This document shows, piece by piece, positions 7,391 to 12,857 of a stretch of 12,857 nt of DNA. The notes beneath the pieces were generated by a model. That model saw only the letters and a list, made by a program, of their open reading frames with translations. It ran no database searches and had not been told where the DNA came from. Source of the stretch: an uncultured Alphaproteobacteria bacterium (GTDB lineage: Bacteria > Pseudomonadota > Alphaproteobacteria > Caulobacterales > Caulobacteraceae); the NCBI GenBank assembly GCA_903928755.1, contig CAIYSH010000078.1, positions 1 through 12,857 of the forward strand, given 5' to 3'. How positions within the stretch are numbered: the first letter of the stretch is position 1; each line of letters starts with the position of its first letter. The translations under genes and the position numbers were made by a program.

Positions 7391-7563
7391 CGGCGGTCGG
7401 TCGCCCGCAGGACGGCCAACACGCCGAGGGTCAAGGCGACCCCCAAGCTGAAGGCTGCAGCCACGGCCCCGCCCAAGGCGACCGGCGGGGGTGGGCGTTC
7501 CTGCCAATGAACCACGGCCTCATCGGGTGGGTCTTTCAGAACATCGATATCGGTTTTGGACAT
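7387..7563 (-). CDS. 58-aa single-pass membrane protein, function unknown
   Basis: A small gene, which I translated by hand, encodes 58 residues: a polar, acidic N-terminal half (MSKTDIDVLKDPPDEAVVHW), a PPPP run at 24-27, one hydrophobic helix at about 28-52 (VALGGAVAAAFSLGVALTLG), and a basic tail RATDRR. The charge pattern suggests an N-out or a simple tail-in anchor; no catalytic motif is seen. The start is well supported: ATG at 7561-7563 with GGGAGA five bases upstream (plus-strand 7569-7574). Its TAG stop shares the CTAG at 7387-7390 with the stop of the convergent histidine phosphatase. It is divergent from yebC. I do not recognise a family. Confidence 0.72.
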   Translation of the reverse strand: MSKTDIDVLKDPPDEAVVHWQERPPPPVALGGAVAAAFSLGVALTLGVLAVLRATDRR

Positions 7564-7568
7564 GGCGG

Positions 7569-7574
7569 TCTCCC
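7569..7574 (-). promoter_or_regulatory. ribosome binding site of the 58-aa gene
   Basis: On the minus strand this reads GGGAGA, five bases before the ATG at 7563. It is stronger than the ribosome sites of most genes in this window and is the main evidence that the small minus-strand frame is translated. Confidence 0.6.
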
Positions 7575-7588
7575 GGCGTGAGGGCTGT

Positions 7589-7622
7589 CAGATCACGGAT
7601 CAGGGCGTGCTTCCTTGATCTG
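7589..7622. repeat. inverted repeat upstream of yebC
   Basis: CAGATCA at 7589-7595 is complementary to TGATCTG at 7616-7622. A competing hairpin, GATCAGGG (7598-7605) with CCTTGATC (7613-7620), has one G-U pair and a 7-base loop. The two pairings exclude each other. The element lies in the 146-base region between the divergent 58-aa gene and yebC and could be an operator or a leader-RNA structure; no T-run follows. Confidence 0.4.
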
Positions 7623-7657
7623 GAACACCTAACCCTCGCCAACGTCTGGCGTTCCGC

Positions 7658-7669
7658 GCCTTGCAAGGC
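7658..7669. repeat. 12-bp perfect palindrome in the yebC upstream region
   Basis: GCCTTGCAAGGC is its own reverse complement. It lies 40 bases before the yebC start and just after a smaller CGCCA-ACGTC-TGGCG hairpin at 7637-7651. A dyad of this size at this position could be a dimeric-regulator site or a leader hairpin. No convincing -35/-10 pair was found nearby. Confidence 0.4.
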
Positions 7670-7709
7670 TAAAAGCGCGATCCACTTCAAACCGCCAGAT
7701 CGAGATCCC

Positions 7710-8456
7710 ATGGCCGGCCATTCGAAATTCAAGAACATCATGCACCGCAAGGGCCGCGCCGACGCAGTCCGGTCCAAGCTGTTCTCCAAGCTGTCGCGCG
7801 AAATCACCGTGGCCGCCAAGTCAGGCATGCCTGATCCCAACATGAACGCCCGCCTGCGTCTGGCCGTCGCCAACGCCAAGGCCGAGTCCATGCCCAAGGA
7901 TAATATCGACCGGGCCATCAAGAAGGCCACCGGCGGCGATGGCGAGACCTATGACGAAATCCGCTATGAAGGCTTTGGCCCCGGCGGCACCGGCGTCATC
8001 GTCGAGGTGCTGACCGACAACCGCAACCGTGCGGCGGCCAATGTCCGCTCGATCTTCGCCAAGAACGGCGGCAATCTGGGGGAAACCGGTTCGGTGTCCT
8101 TCATGTTCGACCGGCTGGGCCAGATCACCTATCCGGCTTCGGTCGGCACCGAAGACTCCGTCATGGAGGCCGCCATCGAAGCCGGGGCCGAGGATGTTGA
8201 GTCCGACGAAGATGGCCACACGGTCTACACCGCCTTTGACGCCCTGTCGGAAGTCTCCCAGGCGCTGGAAGCCAGCCTTGGCGCGGCCAAGTCCACCCAC
8301 ATCATCTGGCGGCCCAAGTCGCTGGTGCCGGTCGAGGGTGATACGGTGGCGACCATGATGAAGATGATCGACGCCCTGGAAGACGATGACGACGTCCAGA
8401 ACGTCTATGGCAATTACGAAATCTCCGACGCCGACATGGACAAGTACGGCGGCTAG
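7710..8456 (+). CDS. yebC: YebC/TACO1/PmpR family translation or transcription factor
   Basis: A 248-aa protein starting with the invariant family opening MAGHSKFKNIMHRKG, then the RSKLFSKLSREI helix, DNIDRAIKKATG at about 70-81, the YEGFGPGGTGVIVE segment and LTDNRNRAAANVR. The acidic C-terminal region (EDDDDVQNVYGN) is also typical, and length is normal. Family members were first described as DNA-binding regulators (PmpR); TACO1 and bacterial YebC homologues have since been linked to translation, especially of proline-rich stretches. I chose the ATG at 7710 over the open frame back to 7491, because homologues start here; its ribosome site (CGAG) is weak. The usual ruvCAB neighbours are absent: downstream come two palindromes and a convergent HAD gene. 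The last Gly codon and the TAG lie inside the first palindrome. Confidence 0.95.
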   Translation: MAGHSKFKNIMHRKGRADAVRSKLFSKLSREITVAAKSGMPDPNMNARLRLAVANAKAESMPKDNIDRAIKKATGGDGETYDEIRYEGFGPGGTGVIVEVLTDNRNRAAANVRSIFAKNGGNLGETGSVSFMFDRLGQITYPASVGTEDSVMEAAIEAGAEDVESDEDGHTVYTAFDALSEVSQALEASLGAAKSTHIIWRPKSLVPVEGDTVATMMKMIDALEDDDDVQNVYGNYEISDADMDKYGG

Positions 8457-8526
8457 TGGTCTGAGTCCGACATTGGCATCCTATTGATACGACCCTCCGA
8501 GCCAATGTCGGACTCAGACCACTAGC
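8452..8526. repeat. perfect 26-bp inverted repeat with 23-base loop, overlapping the yebC stop
   Basis: The left arm 8452-8477 begins GCTAGTGGTCTGAG and ends CCGACATTGGC; the right arm 8501-8526 is its exact reverse complement. The loop 8478-8500 is unpaired. The arm includes the yebC TAG. There is no T-run after either arm, so it is not a textbook intrinsic terminator, though a stem this long could stop transcription or protect the 3' end of mRNA from both sides. A CTAG occurs at each end (8453-8456 and 8522-8525). Confidence 0.9.
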
Positions 8527-8538
8527 AACTCTTTGATT

Positions 8539-8617
8539 CCAGTGGAGCTTCTAAATCTGACATTCGCGCGGAGCCTCTATGTCATGCGGGAGGCGAATGT
8601 CAGGTTTGCGCCACTGG
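8539..8617. repeat. second palindrome, related to the first, with partly degenerate arms
   Basis: The outer arms are CCAGTGG at 8539-8545 and CCACTGG at 8611-8617. The inner arms are a perfect 11-bp pair, CTGACATTCGC at 8557-8567 and its complement at 8593-8603, around a 25-base loop. Between outer and inner arms the sides differ in length by four bases. It shares AGTGG at the edge and C(C/T)GACATT(G/C)GC at the core with the palindrome at 8452-8526, so both look like copies of one repeat family. It lies 12 bases after the first and ends 28 bases past the HAD stop on the minus strand. Confidence 0.75.
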
Positions 8618-8645
8618 TGACTGAATTCAGCCCACAGCTGCCTGA

Positions 8646-9308
8646 TTATCGGGTGATTTGACAGGTCAGCCGTGCCACCTCGGCATAGGACCAGGCGATC
8701 TCATGAGCCCCGGCGGCACGCAGCTTGGCATCGTGTCCTTGGCGAATATGGCCCCCGGCGCAGAGTCCGATCACGCGCATACCAGCCGTTGCGGCTGCGG
8801 CGACCCCCGTGGGGGAATCCTCGATGACCGTTACTAGATCCGGGCTGATGCCAAGGGACTTCGCCGCATGCAGGTAGATGTCAGGGTGAGGCTTGCCCCG
8901 GGTCACATGGACGGCGGCGCTAAAGATCCTGCTGTCCTCGAAGTGATCGCGCAGGCCCATTTGATCCAAGTGATCAGTGATCCAAACCGGGCTGCTGGAT
9001 GAGGCAATGGCACGGAGGCGACCCGCTAGGCTACTGAGAAATTCCGCCACCCCAGTCACTGGCGTTACCGGCATTGCGTTCTCGGCAGACAGAATTTCCC
9101 AGCGGCGGTAGAGGTCGGCCGGCGGGGCACGACCCCATATCCGATTTATGGACACCTGGCTGTCCTGCCAGTTTCGCCCCAGATAGTGCTCAAGCACGTC
9201 TTCAAGGCTGGTCGGCATCCCCGCTTCGGTCAGGGCCTGGGCCAAGGCCAGGCTGGAGGGGATTTCAGAGTCGGCGATAACGCCATCAAAGTCGAAAATA
9301 ATCGGCAA
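8646..9308 (-). CDS. HAD-superfamily hydrolase, beta-phosphoglucomutase/phosphatase-like
   Basis: A 220-aa haloacid-dehalogenase-type phosphatase with an alpha-helical cap. Motif I is DFDGV with nucleophile Asp6 and acid Asp8; the cap covers about 15-85; motif II is the Ser in AIASSSSP at 101-107; motif III is Lys139 in GKPHPDIY; motif IV is VIEDSPTGV with Glu163 and Asp164. This pattern is typical of the beta-phosphoglucomutase and sugar-phosphatase group, which may link it to the alpha-glucosidase upstream in the same strand run. The start is TTG at 9306-9308: no other start lies before motif I, because an in-frame TGA, the stop of the Rieske gene, is two codons upstream. The TTG is six bases after that stop, and there is no obvious ribosome site, so coupling to Rieske translation is likely. 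Confidence 0.87.
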   Translation of the reverse strand: MPIIFDFDGVIADSEIPSSLALAQALTEAGMPTSLEDVLEHYLGRNWQDSQVSINRIWGRAPPADLYRRWEILSAENAMPVTPVTGVAEFLSSLAGRLRAIASSSSPVWITDHLDQMGLRDHFEDSRIFSAAVHVTRGKPHPDIYLHAAKSLGISPDLVTVIEDSPTGVAAAATAGMRVIGLCAGGHIRQGHDAKLRAAGAHEIAWSYAEVARLTCQITR

Positions 9309-9314
9309 GGCAGA

Positions 9315-10418
9315 TCAGCTACGCCAGCGCAGGGTCACGGCCTCAACGGGATTTTTGAAGGGCCGCCTGGCCTCCCGGCTGGCCGCCCATTCCCGCTTCA
9401 GCTGCTGGTACCACTTGGCCTGCCTGTCGGCATCGTCGATCCACAGCAGGGAGGGGTCATATTTCAGGCCCTCGTTCTGCAGGTTCACCATGTCGCCGTC
9501 CTGATGCAGGAAGACACGGATCATCCGCCTGAACCAGGGCGCCAGCAGGCTGGCCACCCAGTGATCGGTCCAGACGATCTGGGTGATTCGGGTCTTGCGG
9601 TCGTGGACAGGGGTCAGGCAGGTCAGGGCCAGGACCTGATACTTGCCGACCATGACGTGCTCCCACCTCTGGCCGGGCAGGGCGAAGGTGATCTCGGTCT
9701 GTGGATCGCCGCCCAGCAGACGATAGAGCCGGTTACTCTTTGAGGGTGGATGGCGGGTCATGCAGAAGCCGCGCTCGGAGGGCGCGAAGGCCTTGGCCTT
9801 GTCGTGCTGACCCTTGGCCTTCCGCGACCACCACTGGCCATGGACATAGGGCGCATGGGTCGGGTCCATCAGGCCAACGACGGCGTGATCCATGTGGGCG
9901 TCGAAATCCATGCGGTCGACGAATTTTGGCGCGCCTTCCGCGCCCTCGAACACGGGCGGGGGTTCGGGCGGCTCGCCATCAAAGCGGGGATCGGCGCTGA
10001 TCCAGATGAAGACCATCCCCTGGCTCTCGGCCGTCGGGTAGCGGCGGATCCGGATCCGGGCGATATCCAGGTCCTGGTCGTCCACCAGTGACGGAATGGC
10101 GGCGCAGGCCCCGTCCGTGCCGAACCGCCAGCCGTGATAGGGGCATTCCACTGAGGGACGGCCATCCGCCTCTTCCGTCAGACGCCCGGCCGACAGGGGT
10201 GCGGCCCGGTGGGGACAGACATCCTTGACCCCATAGACACCGCCCTTGCGGTCCCGGCCCAGCAGGACGGGTTCGCCAAGGATTTCATAGCGTTGCAGCT
10301 TGCCTGGTTTCAGGTCCCGGGACAGGGCGGCGAAATACCAGATGTCATGAAGGAACCCGCGTCCGAACCTTGCGTCGGCACCGGGCGGCTTGGCGATCTT
10401 GGTTTCACCATCAGGCAT
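9315..10418 (-). CDS. Rieske non-heme iron oxygenase, alpha subunit type
   Basis: A 367-aa Rieske oxygenase. The N-terminal 2Fe-2S domain has CPHRAAPLS (ligands Cys68, His70) and CPYHGW (Cys92, His95). The catalytic domain has the iron motif DPTHAPYVH with Asp185 bridging and His188 and His193 as ligands; the third iron ligand is probably the Asp in HQDGDMVNLQ near the C-terminus. These monooxygenases or dioxygenases need a separate reductase, which is not in the window. The compact single-subunit form resembles the vanillate demethylase/pheophorbide oxygenase group rather than a two-subunit ring-hydroxylating dioxygenase. I chose the ATG at 10416-10418; a GTG two codons upstream (10424) is equally possible, as neither has a clear ribosome site. 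It ends six bases before the HAD start and begins 43 bases after the glucosidase stop. Substrate unknown. Confidence 0.9.
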   Translation of the reverse strand: MPDGETKIAKPPGADARFGRGFLHDIWYFAALSRDLKPGKLQRYEILGEPVLLGRDRKGGVYGVKDVCPHRAAPLSAGRLTEEADGRPSVECPYHGWRFGTDGACAAIPSLVDDQDLDIARIRIRRYPTAESQGMVFIWISADPRFDGEPPEPPPVFEGAEGAPKFVDRMDFDAHMDHAVVGLMDPTHAPYVHGQWWSRKAKGQHDKAKAFAPSERGFCMTRHPPSKSNRLYRLLGGDPQTEITFALPGQRWEHVMVGKYQVLALTCLTPVHDRKTRITQIVWTDHWVASLLAPWFRRMIRVFLHQDGDMVNLQNEGLKYDPSLLWIDDADRQAKWYQQLKREWAASREARRPFKNPVEAVTLRWRS

Positions 10419-10461
10419 GGGCACAATCTAGTCTGACGCGGCCTTCAGGGGAAGGCGTCGG

Positions 10462-12060
10462 CTAGAGGCGGAACAGGGCGGCTGCCGCAGGGCCCAGGGA
10501 CAGGGTTTCACCAGACAGGGCCGCGTCGCCTGTAGCAGGCTCCAGCAACCGGGCGGCCGACAGGCGTTGGTCTGAAAAAGAGGCTGACCCTTGGCTCATG
10601 TTGAACACGCAGAGCAAAGTCTCATCACCCTCGGTCCGGGTGAAGGCGAGGACGGGTTCGGGCGTTTCGATCAGCGCGATCTCCCCGCGGGTCAGGGCCG
10701 GAGAGGCCTTGCGCAGGGCGATCATCCGGCGGCTGAAGGCCAGCATGGAATCCGGGGCGGCTTCCTGGGTCGCTGCTGAAAGGCCTCTGTGTTCGACCGC
10801 CCGGGGTAGCCAGCCTGGAGCGTTCTCGTCCTCGGTCCAGGGCATGGGTGTGCGGGCACCGTCACGGCCCCTGGCGACAGGCCAGTAGAGGTCGCCCACG
10901 GGATCGCGCAACTGGGACCGGGTCAGGCTCTGGCCTTCGGGAAGGCCAAGTTCCTCCCCCTGGTAGATCAGGGTCGCCCCCTTCAGGGTCAGGAGAAGGG
11001 TGAACATCAGGCGTGCGACGGCCTCGGTCCCGCCGAAGCGGCTGACCGTGCGGGGAATGTCGTGATTGCAGAAGGAAATGCAGGGCCAGTGGTTGGGGAA
11101 CCGCTCCAGGGTCTGCAAATGCTCCCGGAACGCCCTGGCCTCAAGTTTCCGCGCCTTGAGCAGGACGAAGGTATAGGCCGAGTGCAGGCCGTCCTCCGGG
11201 GAGCAATAGGCGCCGCAACGTTCCTCCTCCTCGGAGAACTCGCCAAAGACGAACCGCTCGCCGCCATTCCGGCCATTGTGTGCGTCCACCCGCCGCCGGA
11301 CCACATCCAGCAGGGGAATGTTTTCAGGCAGGTTTGAATCGAACAGGTGCTGCTGCATGTCCCCGGCGTGGGACCAGTGGTGGCGCTCCCGCTGGGACGC
11401 CGGAATGGCAGGGTTATCCCGCAGGGCGGCGTCGTGCAGGAAGCAGCCGGCCACATCCAGCCGGAAGCCGTCGACGCCCCGGGCCAGCCAGAAGTCCAGC
11501 ACCTTGAGGGCGGCCTCCTGGGCATCCGGGTTGAGCCAGTTGAGCTTGGGCTGCTGGCGCAGGAACTTGTGGTGATAGTGCTGGCGGCGCGCGGGCTGAT
11601 AGGACCAGGCCGGACCGCCGAAAACCGACAGCCAGTTGTTGGGAGCCGTACCGTCATCGGCCGGATCTGCCCAGACATACCAGTCAGCCTTGGGGCCTCC
11701 CTGGCCGCCATCCCGGCTTTGCGCGAACCAAGCATGTTCGTCCGAGGTATGGGCCAGGACCTCGTCCAGCATGACCTTGATCCCCCGCCCGTGGGCGTCG
11801 GCAATCAGGGCGTCTAGATCTGCAAGTGTTCCATAGTCGGGATGAACGCCTTCATAGTCAGCGACATCATAGCCCCAGTCGCGGTTGGGCGAGGGGTGGA
11901 TGGGCGAGAGCCAGATGGCGTCAACGCCCAGGCCCTGGATGTAATCGAGCTTCGAACGCACGCCGACAAGGTCGCCGTGTCCGTCTCCATTGGAGTCGCA
12001 GAAACTGCGTACATAGATGTGGTAGACGACCGCGCCTTTCCACCAGGGCGCAGTCGTCAT
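10462..12060 (-). CDS. GH13 alpha-glucosidase (subfamily 23-like)
   Basis: A 532-aa glycoside hydrolase family 13 enzyme that splits terminal alpha-glucosidic bonds in maltose-type oligosaccharides. The (beta/alpha)8 barrel opens with VVYHIYVRSF at 11-20. Region I is DEVLAHTSDEH at 99-109 (His104), region II GFRLDVA with nucleophile Asp202, region III FGEFSEEEE with acid/base Glu274, and region IV CNHDIPR with Asp334. All catalytic residues are present. Two usual residues differ: the Asn before the region I His is Ala, and the common QPDLN is QPKLN at 170-174. No signal peptide is seen, so it is probably cytoplasmic. The C-terminal beta domain runs from about 440. The ATG follows the clpP-like stop by three bases, with GAGG about ten bases upstream. 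A maltose transporter or regulator is not nearby. Confidence 0.92.
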   Translation of the reverse strand: MTTAPWWKGAVVYHIYVRSFCDSNGDGHGDLVGVRSKLDYIQGLGVDAIWLSPIHPSPNRDWGYDVADYEGVHPDYGTLADLDALIADAHGRGIKVMLDEVLAHTSDEHAWFAQSRDGGQGGPKADWYVWADPADDGTAPNNWLSVFGGPAWSYQPARRQHYHHKFLRQQPKLNWLNPDAQEAALKVLDFWLARGVDGFRLDVAGCFLHDAALRDNPAIPASQRERHHWSHAGDMQQHLFDSNLPENIPLLDVVRRRVDAHNGRNGGERFVFGEFSEEEERCGAYCSPEDGLHSAYTFVLLKARKLEARAFREHLQTLERFPNHWPCISFCNHDIPRTVSRFGGTEAVARLMFTLLLTLKGATLIYQGEELGLPEGQSLTRSQLRDPVGDLYWPVARGRDGARTPMPWTEDENAPGWLPRAVEHRGLSAATQEAAPDSMLAFSRRMIALRKASPALTRGEIALIETPEPVLAFTRTEGDETLLCVFNMSQGSASFSDQRLSAARLLEPATGDAALSGETLSLGPAAAALFRL

Positions 12061-12063
12061 GTC

Positions 12064-12672
12064 TCAGGCCTCGTCAGGGCGATTGATGATCTTCGACGCC
12101 AGACCGTAGGCGACGGCCGCTTCAGCACCCATCCAGAAATTACGCTGGGTATCGGCCAGGATCTTCTCATAGGACTGGCCGGTTTCCCGGGCGTAGATGC
12201 GGTTCATACGTTCACGCATCTTGACGATTTCCTCGGCCTCGATGGCGATGTCCGAGGCCTGACCGCGCACGCCGCCCGAGGGCTGGTGCAGCAGGAAGCG
12301 GGTATTGGGCAGGCAGAAGCGGTTTTCCTTGGCCGCGCCCACAAATATGCTCGCGCCCGCGCTGGCCACCCAGCCCGTGCCGATCATTTTCACCTGAGGG
12401 CCGCAGAACTTGATCATGTCATGGATGGTGTCGCCGCTTTCGACGTGACCGCCGGGCGAGTTGATGATGACCCGGATCGGCTTTTCAGCGTCGTCATTGG
12501 CCAGGGCCAGAAGCTGGGCGGTGACCCGCTCGGCCAGGCGCATGTTGATGGGCCCGAAGATCAGCACGGTGCGCGACTTGAACAGCGCGTTCTGAACCGG
12601 CCCCGCCGTCATCGGCATGTCCGGTTTGGGCTCGCCCTCTTCTTCGTCTTCGTCCAGCCGCCAGTTGCGCAT
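12064..12672 (-). CDS. ClpP-like protease subunit (S14), Asn in place of the catalytic Asp
   Basis: A 202-aa S14-family protein. After a charged N-terminus (MRNWRLDEDEEEGEPKP) comes the ClpP core: VIINSPGGHVESG, the nucleophile region GWVASAGAS with Ser104, the HQPSGG motif with His129, then the handle helix and the C-terminal AYGLASKII. The third triad residue in E. coli ClpP is the Asp of ERDRFLSAPEA; here the aligned segment reads QRNFWMGAEAA, giving Asn178 (codon AAT, plus-strand 12139-12141). I chose the ATG at 12672; the frame is open upstream to a TTG at 12732, but that would add a 20-residue tail unlike ClpP. The acidic N-terminus marks it as the second, non-canonical ClpP type, which often accompanies a standard ClpP elsewhere in the genome. 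It heads the minus-strand run to the glucosidase. Confidence 0.9.
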   Translation of the reverse strand: MRNWRLDEDEEEGEPKPDMPMTAGPVQNALFKSRTVLIFGPINMRLAERVTAQLLALANDDAEKPIRVIINSPGGHVESGDTIHDMIKFCGPQVKMIGTGWVASAGASIFVGAAKENRFCLPNTRFLLHQPSGGVRGQASDIAIEAEEIVKMRERMNRIYARETGQSYEKILADTQRNFWMGAEAAVAYGLASKIINRPDEA

Positions 12673-12857
12673 GGTGTCTTTGCTCCGCGTATCCGTGAAA
12701 GGGAACCTGATGTGCGCCGCCGCGCTCTGCAAGGGGGGTCCCCGAAGTTGGTCGGGTTTTACTTGGACCCAGACGTTGCAATCAAGCGTGCATGGAAATC
12801 TAGATGCTGATCCGATTTTTTCCGGGTCAGCTGGGCAAGTTGGCCCGCAGGCAGACA
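12673..12857. other. upstream region of the clpP-like gene, no gene recognised
   Basis: About 185 bases run to the window edge. The clpP frame stays open on the minus strand through the whole stretch, with only a TTG at 12732 as a possible earlier start, so I read it as leader and promoter DNA. A weak hairpin, GCTGATCC at 12806-12813 pairing with GGGTCAGC at 12824-12831 (one G-U pair), surrounds a T-rich loop. No convincing promoter elements were found. Confidence 0.4.

Noticed and set aside
7491..7709. 73-residue N-terminal extension of YebC
   Set aside because: The family always begins MAGHSK near 7710; the extension has no family similarity and overlaps the 58-aa gene.
8621..8630. CTGAATTCAG, a 10-bp palindrome
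   Set aside because: Short enough to occur by chance and not clearly tied to the adjacent palindromic elements.
12673..12732. 20-residue N-terminal extension of the clpP-like protein from a TTG
   Set aside because: The ATG at 12672 gives the length and opening expected for this ClpP type; the extension has no ClpP-like sequence.
11842..12810. 322-aa plus-strand open frame across the glucosidase and clpP-like genes
   Set aside because: It runs antisense to two genes with intact catalytic motifs and shows no motif of its own.
12806..12831. Hairpin with T-rich loop upstream of clpP, considered as terminator
   Set aside because: The T-run is in the loop and not after the stem on either strand; the stem has one wobble pair.
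1..12857. CRISPR arrays, tRNA or rRNA genes, complete insertion sequences, phage genes
   Set aside because: No regularly spaced repeats, cloverleaf, rRNA segments, transposase or phage motifs were seen on either strand.

Overview
The window looks like chromosomal DNA of a GC-rich alphaproteobacterium, probably in or near the Caulobacterales. This rests on the strong G/C bias at third codon positions, the gene types and the second (acidic N-terminus) ClpP type; it is an inference, and no rRNA or other taxonomic marker is present. Coding density is very high, with many 4-bp overlaps and short gaps. No tRNA, rRNA, CRISPR array, complete insertion sequence or phage gene was seen, and there is no gene-free stretch longer than about 200 bases.

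Layout. (1) Positions 1-2527, plus strand: the tail of one ABC-exporter half-transporter, a complete second half-transporter (MdlA/MdlB-like heterodimer) and a small four-helix membrane protein, packed as one operon. (2) Positions 2520-4068, minus strand: a double-hotdog acyl-CoA thioesterase and a two-module VOC/glyoxalase-fold protein. (3) Positions 4069-4187: a divergent promoter region with an AAACA-AA-TGTTT palindrome. (4) Positions 4188-7390, plus strand: an MDR quinone-oxidoreductase-like enzyme, an alpha/beta hydrolase, an SDR dehydrogenase and a histidine phosphatase, apparently one operon. Blocks 2 and 4 share the divergent promoter and look like a lipid or small-molecule catabolic cluster of unknown substrate. 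(5) Positions 7387-8456: a 58-aa single-pass membrane protein (minus) and the YebC/TACO1-family factor (plus), divergently arranged. (6) Positions 8452-8617: two tandem, related long palindromes between the convergent yebC and HAD genes, one a perfect 26-bp inverted repeat that swallows the yebC stop codon. (7) Positions 8646-12672, minus strand: a likely operon reading clpP-like, GH13 alpha-glucosidase, Rieske oxygenase, HAD phosphatase.

Most of the window is ordinary housekeeping and accessory metabolism. The items most worth a second look are the tandem palindrome pair at 8452-8617, the ClpP paralogue with Asn at the catalytic Asp position, the unlisted 58-aa membrane protein (four consecutive prolines, next to yebC, sharing a CTAG stop with its convergent neighbour), and the PsrA-like palindrome in the divergent promoter. 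I did not find a clearly new multi-gene system.
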